The notes below the pieces were generated by a model. That model saw only the letters and a program-made list of their open reading frames with translations, ran no database searches and was not told where the DNA came from. A program made the translations under genes and the position numbers. From Rathayibacter caricis DSM 15933 (lineage in GTDB: Bacteria; Actinomycetota; Actinomycetes; Actinomycetales; Microbacteriaceae), in contig NZ_PZPL01000001.1 of the NCBI RefSeq assembly GCF_003044275.1, positions 2,108,001 to 2,172,000 of the forward strand: a stretch of DNA of 64,000 nucleotides. The letters are read 5' to 3'. Numbering within the stretch: the first letter of the stretch is position 1; the number at the start of each line of letters is the position of its first letter. Of the stretch, positions 43,818 to 52,879 are shown one piece after another.

Positions 43818-44126
43818 ATGGGCACGTTCATCTACGGCACACCGTCCATCTCCGTCGAGTTCGACGACCGGGTGCTCGCGCATCTGAAAGCCGTGATCGT
43901 GTCGAAGGTTCGCCGCGGCGAGAGCTTCATGTTCTCGTGGGAGTACACGCGGGAGAGCGGCGCGGGCCACAGCTCGATCTGGATCCACCCCGCGATCCCG
44001 TTGCAGTTCGACTACTTCGGCGGCCGTGAACCGAGGCTCAATCGCGCGTGGATCGAGGAGCTCGTCCGGCTCTCGAACTCGCCCGCGGGCCTCCGCGTCA
44101 TCCCCGAACCGCGCGAGTCCGCGTGA
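43818..44126 (+). CDS. DUF7882 family small protein
   Basis: A 102-residue protein with the pattern FIYGTPSISVEFDDRVLAHLK, then VRRGESFMFSW and SSIWIHPAIPLQFDYFGG. This matches a small family abundant in Microbacteriaceae and often mislabelled as ATP-dependent DNA ligase; no ligase motif (KxDG) is present. The function is unknown. It follows the B-type gene with a two-base gap. Confidence 0.82.
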   Translation: MGTFIYGTPSISVEFDDRVLAHLKAVIVSKVRRGESFMFSWEYTRESGAGHSSIWIHPAIPLQFDYFGGREPRLNRAWIEELVRLSNSPAGLRVIPEPRESA

Positions 44127-44671
44127 GTGCGAGGCCTCCGCGTCCACGAACGCCGTTCAGCGGGCCGTGGCAGGACGGGTGGCCTCGAGCGAGGCGGGCC
44201 CGCGGTGCCGGGGGCTCTGGGAGGGCCGGCGCGAGTGGTGACGAGGGCCGGCCATGCCGCGCGAGTGCCCGGGCGGCGAGGACGTCCCTGATCCGGTGGC
44301 ACCCCAGGTGCACGCGGCTCAGCGCCGACCCGCTTCGCGACCGCGCGGATGAGCCGCTCGAGACCACGTCCGAACGGTGCGTACCAGCGGCTCAGATCGT
44401 CCTTCTCGATGCAACGGCCGTGTCGGAGCCCACCACCGGCGCTCTGTCCGACGCTCGTAGGGGCGGGATGATCCGTCTTCGTGCGGCCTCCGGTCGAAGG
44501 TCGCGCCGTGAGCACCGATCGTGGGCGACGGGGGAGGCCTGCGGCACGAGCGATGGATGCTGTCGGCTCGAACCGGTCAATGTCGGAGTGCCCGGGAGCC
44601 GCCGCGTCCGGATCAGGAGACGGCGGACTGGGCTGCGCGAAAAACTCGCGGCGATGTCGTCACCTCACCGG
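44127..44671. other. Gene-poor stretch on the 3' side of tRNA-Lys
   Basis: About 545 bases with no convincing gene. Frames are open on both strands, but they lack start signals and recognisable products, and the codon bias of the window is absent. One feature is a T-arm-like fragment, CGGCTCGAACCG, at about 44573-44584, echoing the tRNA-Lys T-arm about 100 bases away. Confidence 0.55.
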
Positions 44672-44744
44672 TGGGCCCCGTCGGGCTCGAACCGACGACC
44701 CGCGGATTAAAAGTCCGCTGCTCTGCCAACTGAGCTAGAGGCCC
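44672..44744 (-). tRNA. tRNA-Lys (anticodon TTT)
   Basis: A full 73-base cloverleaf: acceptor GGGCCTC/GGGGCCC, D-arm GCTC...GAGC, anticodon stem GCGGA/TCCGC with loop CTTTTAA, and T-arm GTCGG-TTCGAGC-CCGAC. The discriminator is A, and CCA is not encoded. Confidence 0.97.
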
Positions 44745-44892
44745 GCGGATCCAGGGTAGCGCGCCCGGCGGACCGACCCGACGGCGCCCGGACCGGGGCA
44801 TATCCGGCGGCCCGCAGGCGTTACCCTCCTCGAACCCCTTCACTCCCGAGCGGACGCCTGCGCCCGCTCTCCCGACCGCGGAAGGCGGCCCC

Positions 44893-45522
44893 ATGACAGA
44901 CGGCTTCCACAAGCCGACCAAGTTCCCCTCCCACGTCTTCGAGGCGTTCCAGGGAGGCGAGGACCCGGCGCAGATCACCCGGGTGGCGCACGAGACGGCG
45001 ATCGCTCTGCTCAGCCGGGTCCGGGACGACCCGGATCCAGTGATCATCGACCGCCTGGTCGAGTACACCGACCACAACGGCATCGACGCGCTCGCCGAGC
45101 TGTGGGCGCGCTCGAGCGCCTCGAGCCTGCCGGGCGCCCTCTGGCGCATCTACCTGCTCCGCCTCGTCATCCGCCAGGATCCGCAGAGCACGAGCTTCCT
45201 CTACCAGCGCGGCGTGGAGCTCTCCTCGACTATCGACCCGGTGGTGGCGGGCGCCAGCACCCCCACCGGACCCGCCGAGATCACCGAGCTCGCCGACCGC
45301 ATCCTCCGCGGCGTGTTCGACGGCGACTTCGCCGTGGCACTGGACCGCGCCGCCGCGTTCTGCCGCGTGAGCGCCTCCGGAGCGGCCTCGGTCGCCGACG
45401 ACGTCGAGCTGATCGATGGACCGCGCGCCAGCGAGCTGACCACGCGGGCCCTCCGCCTCTCGACCACCGCCTCCGAGCTCGCCGGCTGCGCGCGGCTGTG
45501 GCGGAGCGACTCCCTGGAGTAG
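44893..45522 (+). CDS. Conserved actinobacterial protein of unknown function
   Basis: A 209-residue soluble, mostly helical protein (KFPSHVFEAFQGGEDPAQITRVAHETAIALLSRV, DALAELWARSSASSLPGALWRIYLLRLVIRQDP). Related proteins in databases are sometimes labelled RNA polymerase subunit beta, but nothing in this sequence supports that. A TACCCT element (44822-44827) and GGAAGG before the ATG give a short leader. It lies divergently beside tRNA-Lys. Confidence 0.78.
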   Translation: MTDGFHKPTKFPSHVFEAFQGGEDPAQITRVAHETAIALLSRVRDDPDPVIIDRLVEYTDHNGIDALAELWARSSASSLPGALWRIYLLRLVIRQDPQSTSFLYQRGVELSSTIDPVVAGASTPTGPAEITELADRILRGVFDGDFAVALDRAAAFCRVSASGAASVADDVELIDGPRASELTTRALRLSTTASELAGCARLWRSDSLE

Positions 45523-45599
45523 GCGCTGCAGCGCAAGCCCGTTCACCCACCGCGAACGCGCCTCGCGACCACCCCCGGGGCAGTGGTTAGACTGGGCGA

Positions 45600-45698
45600 G
45601 GCCGGATCGCAGTAACCCCGGGCTCCACTTGTAGCCGCTTCGAGCGGCCTCGCGCCGAGAGGCGTTCTGCGGTCCGGCCCCTTTCTTCCCCGCAGAAC
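45600..45698 (+). ncRNA. Candidate structured leader RNA with mutually exclusive stems
   Basis: A closing stem of 13 pairs joins 45600-45612 (GGCCGGA, U, CGCAG) to 45667-45679, with one U-G pair. Inside are the hairpins GCCGCT-TCG-AGCGGC (45634-45648) and CGCC-GAGA-GGCG (45653-45664, GNRA loop). The 3' strand of the closing stem can pair instead with 45690-45698 (GTTCTGCGG with CCGCAGAAC), forming a competing hairpin. TAGACT (45588-45593) lies seven bases upstream, so the RNA would start at the closing stem. It precedes the membrane protein-sigK-rskA genes. It matches no riboswitch class I recognise. Confidence 0.5.
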
Positions 45699-45788
45699 CG
45701 CACGGGAGCGAGGGCCCAGTGGCGGGTGGTCGGAGGCGGGCCGCCCCGCACCGCACGTCCGAGTCCTCGACAGACAGGCGCCACCCCG

Positions 45789-46226
45789 ATGAAGAACCGC
45801 ATCGCGTTCCGACGGGGCGCGCGGTGGTGGGCCGGCATCGGCCTGCTCGTCGCCGCAGCCCTCTACCTCCTCGGCGCTCCGCAGGTCGACGACGCCGACG
45901 GTGCACTCCTCGGCGGAGGGGTCACCGTGTCGCAGGGCGCAGTCATGCGCTCCCTGGCGGTGCTGGACGTGATCGCCGGTCTCTGGGTCCTCATCCGACC
46001 CCGGACCTACCCCGCCCTGACTGCGGCGGCCGCAGGCCTGATCGCCCTCTGGCTCTCGCCCCGGCTCAAGGATCCGGCGCTCGTCGACATCGGCGGATTC
46101 GCGCTCGACATCCGCTTCGTGGTTCACCCCCTCGAGGTGGTCGTGATCGTCGCGGCGGTCGCCGTCGTCGTCTCCGCGGTGAGCGCCGGCTTCCAGAAGC
46201 GGGCCCGGACGGGGCAGCGACGATGA
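45789..46226 (+). CDS. Small membrane protein upstream of sigK
   Basis: A 145-residue protein with four predicted membrane segments: WWAGIGLLVAAALYLLGAP, SLAVLDVIAGLWVLIR, ALTAAAAGLIALWL and PLEVVVIVAAVAVVVSAVSAG. No family is recognised. The stop overlaps the sigK start (ATGA), so it is the first cistron of the sigK-rskA operon, behind a roughly 190-base structured leader. It might modulate the anti-sigma factor, but only the linkage supports that. No good Shine-Dalgarno sequence is seen. Confidence 0.75.
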   Translation: MKNRIAFRRGARWWAGIGLLVAAALYLLGAPQVDDADGALLGGGVTVSQGAVMRSLAVLDVIAGLWVLIRPRTYPALTAAAAGLIALWLSPRLKDPALVDIGGFALDIRFVVHPLEVVVIVAAVAVVVSAVSAGFQKRARTGQRR

Positions 46227-46783
46227 GCGACGACACGACGACCGACCTCGGCTCGCTCCTCGAGCGCATCGCCGCCGCCGATCAGGCGGCGTTCTCGGAG
46301 CTGTACGACCTCACCGCGTCCCGTGTCCTCGGACTCGTCACCCGGGTGCTGGTCGACCGCGCGCAGTCCGAGGAGGTGACCCAGGAGGTGTTCCTCGAGA
46401 TCTGGCAAACCGCTGGACGCTTCGCTCCGAATAAAGGAAGCGCGACGACCTGGATCCTCACGATGGCACACCGCAGGGCCATCGATCGGGTACGCGCGGC
46501 CCAAGCGGGCCGCGACCGGGACGTCCGCATCGGAATCCGGGATCTCGGTCGTGACTACGACCAGGTCGCCGAACAGGCGGAGGTGTCTCTTGAGCACGAG
46601 AAGGTCGCAGCCGCCATGGGCAGGCTGACCGAGCTGCAGCGGCAGGCGCTGCAGCTGGCGTACTACGGCGGGTACTCGCACAGCGAGATCGCGGGGATCC
46701 TGCAGTGCCCCGTCGGTACCGTCAAAACGCGCCTGCGCGATGGAATGATCAGACTTCGAGAAGAGATGGGGGTGACCCGGTGA
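46223..46783 (+). CDS. sigK: ECF RNA polymerase sigma factor SigK
   Basis: A 186-residue ECF sigma factor. Region 2 spans about 20-90 (DQAAFSELYDLTASRVLGLV, EVTQEVFLEIWQTAGRF, ATTWILTMAHRRAIDRVR) and region 4 about 125-180 (LQRQALQLAYYGGYSHSEIAGIL, PVGTVKTRLRDGMIRLRE). The immediate downstream gene encodes an RskA-like anti-sigma factor, which identifies this as SigK (ECF19-like). In other actinobacteria SigK is released by proteolysis of RskA in response to redox or envelope signals. Confidence 0.93.
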   Translation: MSDDTTTDLGSLLERIAAADQAAFSELYDLTASRVLGLVTRVLVDRAQSEEVTQEVFLEIWQTAGRFAPNKGSATTWILTMAHRRAIDRVRAAQAGRDRDVRIGIRDLGRDYDQVAEQAEVSLEHEKVAAAMGRLTELQRQALQLAYYGGYSHSEIAGILQCPVGTVKTRLRDGMIRLREEMGVTR

Positions 46784-47628
46784 CCGACGTGAATCGACCC
46801 GACGACCCTCGCGAGCTCGCCGCGGGCCACGCTCTCGGCATCCTGACTCCCGAGGAGCAGGCGAGGTACGAACGGTTCCTCGCCGAGCACCCGGAGGCGC
46901 GTGCCGAGGCCGACGGGTTCGCCGCAGTGGCCGGCGCCCTCGCCGACGACGCGGCACCGGTGGCTCCGTCCCCGCGCCTGAAGGCCGATCTGATGGCCCT
47001 CATCGCGACGACGCCGCAGCTGCCGCGGGACGAGCCGGCCCAGCCGGTCGAGACCCCGCGCCTGCACGCCGTCGAGGCGGAGGCGCCTCCCGTCGCTCGC
47101 CCCGGCGCGGACGAGACGGTCGCGCCGTCCACCACGCGGCACAGCGCCGAGGCGAAGGCTCGCGGGCGCTGGTTCACGCGCCCCGCCGTCTACCTCTCGG
47201 CCGCCGCCGCGGCCGCCGTGATCGTGGTCGGCGGAGTGACGCTGCCCCAGGTGCTCGCGCCCGGCTCCGGTCAGACCCAGGAGCTCACCGCACTGGAGGA
47301 GATCCGCAACGCCCCCGACGCGCAGGAGGCCGTCGCCACCGTCGCCTCGGGCGAGACCGCGACGCTGGTCTGGTCGGGCTCGCTCGGCCGCTCGGCGCTC
47401 GTCGTCGACGACCTCGCTCCGCTGCCCGACGGCAAGACGTACGAGCTCTGGTACATCGACTCCACCGGGCCCGTGGCCGCAGGCCTCTTCGAGGGAGGCG
47501 ACGGGCGCACCGTTGCTCCTCTCGAGGGCACCATGGCCGAGGGCGCCGTCGTCGCGGTGACGATCGAGGACGAGGGCGGGTCGGACACTCCGACGACCGA
47601 TCCCATCCTCGCCATCGAGACCGCCTGA
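46780..47628 (+). CDS. rskA: Anti-sigma-K factor RskA
   Basis: A 282-residue membrane protein. The cytoplasmic N-terminus (ELAAGHALGILTPEEQARYERFLAEHPE) is the sigma-binding anti-sigma domain without zinc cysteines, as in RskA; a Pro-rich linker and one membrane helix (about 150-172, YLSAAAAAAVIVVGGVTLP) follow. The outer C-terminal domain has VWSGSLGRSALVVDDLAPLPDGKTYELW, typical of the RskA C-terminal domain. The GTG start overlaps the sigK stop. It keeps SigK inactive at the membrane. Confidence 0.93.
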   Translation: MTDVNRPDDPRELAAGHALGILTPEEQARYERFLAEHPEARAEADGFAAVAGALADDAAPVAPSPRLKADLMALIATTPQLPRDEPAQPVETPRLHAVEAEAPPVARPGADETVAPSTTRHSAEAKARGRWFTRPAVYLSAAAAAAVIVVGGVTLPQVLAPGSGQTQELTALEEIRNAPDAQEAVATVASGETATLVWSGSLGRSALVVDDLAPLPDGKTYELWYIDSTGPVAAGLFEGGDGRTVAPLEGTMAEGAVVAVTIEDEGGSDTPTTDPILAIETA

Positions 47629-47649
47629 CCGCACGGACCACGCGAACGA

Positions 47650-47684
47650 GAAGAGCCGCACCCCCGAGGGGAGTGCGGCTCTTC
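47650..47684. terminator. Bidirectional terminator between rskA and pstB
   Basis: GAAGAGCCGCAC and its perfect complement form a 12-bp stem with an 11-base loop between convergent operons. Confidence 0.82.
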
Positions 47685-47702
47685 TGGTTCGAGGGCGCGG
47701 GA

Positions 47703-48482
<780 letters not shown>

Positions 48483-48497
48483 CGGAGATCCTTCGGG

Positions 48498-49613
48498 TTA
48501 GCGGCCGAGCTTGGGGGCGAAGATGCGCGCGACCATGCGTGCGAGCAGGTTGAGGAGCATGACGATCAGGATGAGGACCAGCGCGCCGGTCCAGGCCCGG
48601 TCGATGTACGCGGCGGCGTCGGAGCCCTGGTCCGCGTACTGGCGGAAGACGAAGACCGGGAGGGTCATCATCCGGTCGTCGAACGGGTTGTAGTTCATCG
48701 ACTGCGTGAAGCCGGCGACGATGAGCAGCGGAGCCGTCTCGCCGATGACGCGGGCGATCGAGAGCATGACGCCCGTGACGATGCCGGCGATCGAGGTGGG
48801 GAGGACGATCTTGACGACGGTCAGCCACTTGGGCACGCCGAGGGCGAAGGACGCCTCGCGCAGCTCGTTCGGAACCAGCCGCAGCATCTCCTCCGTCGAG
48901 CGGACGACCACGGGGATCATCAGCACCGAGAGCGCGACCGCGCCGCCGATGCCCATCCGGACGCCCGGTCCGAAGAACAGGACGAGGAGGGCGTAGGCGA
49001 AGAGGCCGGCGACGATGGAGGGGATGCCGGTCATGACGTCCACGAAGAACGTGATGCCGCGGGCCAGAGTGCCGCGGCCGTACTCGACGAGGTAGATCGC
49101 CGTCATCAGGCCGATCGGGATCGAGATGACCGCCGCGAGCGCCGTGATGATGAGCGTGCCCATGATCGCGTGCAACGCTCCGCCGCCCTCGCCGACGACG
49201 TTGCGCATCGAGGAGGTGAAGAAGGTGATGTCGAAGCGCGCGGCTCCCGCGGTGATCGCGGTGTACATCAGCGAGATCAGCGGGATCAGCGCGACCACGA
49301 ACGCGGCGGTGACCAGCGTGGTGACGACCCGGTCGGTGGCGCGTCGGGCGCCCTCGACCAGGCGGGCCAGGACGAACACGGCGACCGTGTAGAGCACGGC
49401 GCCGAAGAAGACGGTGCCGACGACGTCGAAGCCATCGGTCACCCCGCTGACCGCGAGGAGCGCGTAGACGACGGCCATCAGCGCGAGGCTGCCGCCGAGG
49501 AGGGCGAGGGGGGCCCACTTGGGCAGCTGCCCGCTCGTGAGCGTGTTCGTCACCGCGGGAGCGGCGTCCTCGACGCGGCGGCGCTGACGAGGAGGAGTCG
49601 TCATGGTGACCAT
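48498..49613 (-). CDS. pstA: Phosphate ABC transporter permease PstA
   Basis: A 371-residue permease. After an N-terminal extension of about 90 residues with two extra membrane helices, the BPD permease core begins. The EAA loop reads ELREASFALGVPKWLTVVKIVLPTSIAGIVTG, and RVIGETAPLLIVAG is diagnostic of Pst permeases. Two ATGs (49613 and three codons on) are possible starts; the first overlaps the pstC stop by one base. Confidence 0.96.
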   Translation of the reverse strand: MVTMTTPPRQRRRVEDAAPAVTNTLTSGQLPKWAPLALLGGSLALMAVVYALLAVSGVTDGFDVVGTVFFGAVLYTVAVFVLARLVEGARRATDRVVTTLVTAAFVVALIPLISLMYTAITAGAARFDITFFTSSMRNVVGEGGGALHAIMGTLIITALAAVISIPIGLMTAIYLVEYGRGTLARGITFFVDVMTGIPSIVAGLFAYALLVLFFGPGVRMGIGGAVALSVLMIPVVVRSTEEMLRLVPNELREASFALGVPKWLTVVKIVLPTSIAGIVTGVMLSIARVIGETAPLLIVAGFTQSMNYNPFDDRMMTLPVFVFRQYADQGSDAAAYIDRAWTGALVLILIVMLLNLLARMVARIFAPKLGR

Positions 49614-50557
49614 CAGTTCGCTCCCGAGAAGGCCTTGCGGCGGTTGATGATGTAGCGGGCGAGCATGTTCACGACGAGCGTGATCGCGAAGAGCATCAGG
49701 CCGGAGGCGATCAGCTCGTTGACCTTGAGGCCGTAGGCCTCGGGGAAGCTCAGGGCGATGTTGGCGGCGACCGTGTTGGAGTTCGTCGACTGCAGCAGCG
49801 CGAAGTTCACGACGAACGACGGCGAGAGGACGATCGCGACGGCCATGGTCTCGCCCAGTGCGCGGCCGAGGCCGAGCATGGAGGCCGAGATGATGCCGGG
49901 GCGGCCGAAGGGCAGGACCGCCGTGCGGACCATCTCCCAGCGGGTCGCACCGAGGGCGAGCGCCGCCTCCTCGTGGAGCGTCGGCGTCTGGAGGAAGACC
50001 TCGCGGGAGATCGCCGTGACGATCGGCAGGATCATGACCGCCAGCACGAGGGCCACGGTGAGGATCGTGCGACCGGTGCCCGAGACGGGGCCGGAGAAGA
50101 GCGGGAACCAGCCGAACGCGTCCGTGAGGAACGTGTAGAAGGGCTGGACGAAGGGGGCGAGGACCGTGATGCCCCAGAGGCCGAAGACGACCGACGGCAC
50201 GGCGGCCAGCAGGTCGATCACGTAGCCCAGGCCCTGCGCGAGACGGCGCGGGGCGTAGTGCGAGATGAAGAGCGCGATGCCGATCGAGATCGGCACGGCG
50301 ATGACGAGGGCGAGCGCCGCGGCGTACACGGTGCCGAAGACGAGGGGGCCGACGTAGGCCCAGAAGCCGGCGCCACCGGAGATCTCGTCGCTCGGCGCGG
50401 TGAGCGCGGGGATCGACTGCACGACCAGGAAGAGGGCGACGGCGGCGAGGATGACGAGGATCAGCGTGCCGGAGGCCATCGCCGTCCCGGCGAAGATCCG
50501 GTCGGCCGGGCGCTGCTTCGCCTTGATGGCGCCGACGGGCCGCTCTGCGGTGCTCAT
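49613..50557 (-). CDS. pstC: Phosphate ABC transporter permease PstC
   Basis: A 314-residue permease with six membrane helices. Family blocks are YVIDLLAAVPSVVFGLWG, the EAA loop EAALALGATRWEMVRTAVLPFGRPGI and GRALGETMAVAIVL. It pairs with PstA in the membrane. The gene lies 94 bases downstream of pstS behind a very stable hairpin, which would lower its expression relative to the binding protein. Confidence 0.97.
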   Translation of the reverse strand: MSTAERPVGAIKAKQRPADRIFAGTAMASGTLILVILAAVALFLVVQSIPALTAPSDEISGGAGFWAYVGPLVFGTVYAAALALVIAVPISIGIALFISHYAPRRLAQGLGYVIDLLAAVPSVVFGLWGITVLAPFVQPFYTFLTDAFGWFPLFSGPVSGTGRTILTVALVLAVMILPIVTAISREVFLQTPTLHEEAALALGATRWEMVRTAVLPFGRPGIISASMLGLGRALGETMAVAIVLSPSFVVNFALLQSTNSNTVAANIALSFPEAYGLKVNELIASGLMLFAITLVVNMLARYIINRRKAFSGAN

Positions 50558-50598
50558 GGATGGGTTCCCTGCGTTCGGAGTGGGGGAGGGGGCCGATC

Positions 50599-50642
50599 CG
50601 CGAGTCGGCCCCGGACCGGTGGGGGTCCGGGGCCGACTCGCG
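50599..50642 (-). terminator. Long perfect hairpin between pstS and pstC (attenuator or RNA stabiliser)
   Basis: A perfect 19-bp inverted repeat at 50599-50617 and 50624-50642 (core GAGTCGGCCCCGG) with a 6-base loop. It starts ten bases after the pstS stop. No T-tract follows on the minus strand. Confidence 0.75.
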
Positions 50643-50651
50643 AGGGGGGGA

Positions 50652-51755
50652 TTACTTGATGGACTCGATCGCGGTGGCGACCTGAGCCGACAGCTCGGAC
50701 GAGAGCGGGGCGGCGCCGGCGGAGGTCGCTGCCTCCTCCTGACCGGCCTCGCTGGTCACGTAGCCAAGGTACGCCTTGACGAGCTCGGCCGTCGCGGGGT
50801 CCTGGTACTCCTGGCAGGCGATGAGGTAGCTGACCAGGACGACCGGGTACACGCCCGACTCCTCGGTGGAGTAGTCGATCTCGTACACGATGTCGTTGTC
50901 GGGACGGTCGGTCGCCTCGGGCGAGGCGTCGACGATCGCGGCAGCGGCCTCGGGGGAGTACTCGACGAACTCCTCGCCGACCTTGATCTTCGCGGTGCCG
51001 AGCTCACCGGCGCGCGACGCGTCGGCGTAGCCGATGGTGTTGGTGCCGTTGGTCACGGTGTCGATGACGCCCGAGGTGCCCTGAGCGGCCTCGCCGCCCT
51101 CGTAGGGCCAGACGCCGTCCGGCTCCGCGTCCCACACGTCGGGCGCGGTCGCGTTGAGGTACGCGGCGAAGTTCTCGGTGGTGCCCGAGTCGTCCGAGCG
51201 GTGCACCGCGGTGATGTTGGCGTCGGGGAGCGTCGCGTCGGGGTTGAGCGCGGCGATCTCGGGGGCGTTCCACTTGGTGATGGTGCCCTTGAAGATGCCC
51301 GCGGCGGTGGCCGCGTCGAGGTTGAGCTCGTCGACGCCGTCGATCTTGAAGACCAGGGCGATCGGGGAGATGTAGGCGGGGACATCGATGGCGGAGGTGC
51401 CCTCGGCGCACTTGCCGAACGAGCCGTCGAGCTCCTCGAGCTTGAGCGCGCGGTCCGAGCCGGCGAAGTCGGCGCCGCCGGCGATGAACGCCTCGCGGCC
51501 CGCGCCGGAGCCGTCGGGCGAGTAGTTGATGGTGACGCCGGGGTTCTCCGTCTGGAAGGCGGCGACCCAGGCCTCCTGGGCCGACCCCTGCGACGAGGCG
51601 CCGATGCCGTTGAGCGTGCCCTCGAGGCTGCTGGCAGCGCCGGAGGAGGAGTCGCCGGCCGGGGCCGTCGTTCCTTCGTTGGCTGCGCACGAGGTCAGAG
51701 TGATCGCTGCGACGGCGGCGACGACGGCCGCCTGGCCGAGACGCGAGATTCTCAC
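50652..51755 (-). CDS. pstS: Phosphate-binding lipoprotein PstS
   Basis: A 367-residue periplasmic-type binding protein anchored by lipid: signal peptide AAVVAAVAAITLTSC, with the lipobox Cys about residue 20. Binding-fold segments are LNGIGASSQGSAQEAWVAAF, DFAGSDRALK and VHRSDDSGTTENFAAYL, which are the phosphate contact loops. The GTG start has AAAGGG upstream. A TACATT -10 (51818-51823) and a PHO box further upstream indicate induction by phosphate starvation. Confidence 0.96.
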   Translation of the reverse strand: MRISRLGQAAVVAAVAAITLTSCAANEGTTAPAGDSSSGAASSLEGTLNGIGASSQGSAQEAWVAAFQTENPGVTINYSPDGSGAGREAFIAGGADFAGSDRALKLEELDGSFGKCAEGTSAIDVPAYISPIALVFKIDGVDELNLDAATAAGIFKGTITKWNAPEIAALNPDATLPDANITAVHRSDDSGTTENFAAYLNATAPDVWDAEPDGVWPYEGGEAAQGTSGVIDTVTNGTNTIGYADASRAGELGTAKIKVGEEFVEYSPEAAAAIVDASPEATDRPDNDIVYEIDYSTEESGVYPVVLVSYLIACQEYQDPATAELVKAYLGYVTSEAGQEEAATSAGAAPLSSELSAQVATAIESIK

Positions 51756-51854
51756 AAGTATCCCTTTCGGGTAGGAAAGCATGGAAACAGAACAGGGCCT
51801 GGTGCAGCCCGCGAGCGAATGTACGAGGGGGTCGTGTCCGCCCACGGTCCGCTG

Positions 51855-51872
51855 GGTGAACGGGCGGTGAAC
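51855..51872 (-). promoter_or_regulatory. PHO box (PhoP direct repeat) of pstS
   Basis: On the minus strand, GTTCACC occurs twice with 11-base period (GTTCACC-GCCC-GTTCACC), the layout of actinobacterial PhoP boxes. It lies about 32 bases upstream of the TACATT -10 element. Confidence 0.85.
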
Positions 51873-51939
51873 GAGGCCCGTCGGGGCTTGCCGGGCGCGC
51901 CGAGGATCCGGATCGCTCCGGTCGGGCGGCCGTGCCGTG

Positions 51940-52875
51940 TCAGGCGAGCGGCGCGTGCGTCTCGATCGCCACGATCCCCGACCCGGGGTGCTCGCTCGAG
52001 AGGTGCACCACGGTGAATCCGCCCGTGGGCAGGTGCGAGGCCTCGTCGAGGTAGGCGCCGATCGGAGTCGCGGTCGCGAGGGCGATCTCGCGCAGGATCT
52101 CGGGGATGACCGGCCGGTGGCTGCAGAGCACCGCGGTCCTGCGGGCGCGCACGCGTTTGCCGACCAGCCCGCGGATGTCGGTGGTGCCGTGCTCGAACGC
52201 GTCCTGGCTGATGTGCTCGGACAGGCGCACGGGCTTCTTCACGAGGGAGGCGAGCGGGGCGATCGTCGAGCGGCAGCGCTTCGCCGTGCTCGAGACGAGC
52301 CGGCGCGGGCGCCAGGCGGCGACGGCGCGGGCGGCCGCGGCGGCCTCGTCGGTCCCGCGCTTGTTGAGGCGGCGGGTGGAGTCGCGTCCGTCCCAGGAGT
52401 CGGCGGGCACGGCCTTCGCGTGCCGCAGCACGACGAGCGCGAACGTCTCGAGCCCGCCGCGGGCCGCGATCCGCGAGAACTCGTCCACGATCGCGACGTC
52501 GTGCGGGTAGGTGAGGTAGCCCCGCGCCCGCTTCGGTGTGACCCACTCCAGGGCCTCGACCTCGCGGTTGGGCAGGAAGTCGGAGTGCAGCACGGCCTTC
52601 TCGCTGACCCGCGCCGCCCAGTAGTGGACCGCCTTGGGTCGTCCGTTCGGCAGGGCGTACTCGGTCGAGCCCAGCGGGACCCCGAGTCCGACCGCGAGCC
52701 CCGTCTCCTCGCGGATCTCGCGCACGGCCGTCTCGGGCAGCGATTCGCCCGGATCGACCTTGCCCTTGGGCAGGCTGACGTCCCTCCGGTGCGGTCGGTG
52801 GATCACGAGGATGTGCGGGCGGCCCTCGATGATCCGCCAGCACACCGCTCCGGCCGCGTAGACGGTCCCCGTCAC
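51940..52875 (-). CDS. mutT1: NUDIX hydrolase fused to phosphohistidine-phosphatase-like domain (MutT1 type)
   Basis: A 311-residue two-domain protein. The N-terminal NUDIX domain (about 1-135) contains the box LPKGKVDPGESLPETAVREIREETG. The C-terminal histidine-phosphatase domain (about 145-300) contains VVLRHAKA (RHG-like), a SSTAKRCRST motif and SHRPVIPEI. This is the architecture of mycobacterial MutT1, which hydrolyses 8-oxo-dGTP and diadenosine polyphosphates, and MutT1 is also next to ppk there. It starts four bases after the ppk stop, forming an operon. Confidence 0.9.
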   Translation of the reverse strand: MTGTVYAAGAVCWRIIEGRPHILVIHRPHRRDVSLPKGKVDPGESLPETAVREIREETGLAVGLGVPLGSTEYALPNGRPKAVHYWAARVSEKAVLHSDFLPNREVEALEWVTPKRARGYLTYPHDVAIVDEFSRIAARGGLETFALVVLRHAKAVPADSWDGRDSTRRLNKRGTDEAAAAARAVAAWRPRRLVSSTAKRCRSTIAPLASLVKKPVRLSEHISQDAFEHGTTDIRGLVGKRVRARRTAVLCSHRPVIPEILREIALATATPIGAYLDEASHLPTGGFTVVHLSSEHPGSGIVAIETHAPLA

Positions 52876-52879
52876 GGCA

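Noticed and set aside
44012..44515. Minus-strand ORF of 167 codons next to tRNA-Lys
   Set aside because: No start signal, overlaps the DUF7882 gene, weak codon bias and no recognisable domain; a short helical stretch (GRGLERLIRAVAKR) is not enough.
51873..51939. Possible terminator between mutT1 and the pstS control region
   Set aside because: Only short, imperfect GC stems were found, none better than expected in this base composition.
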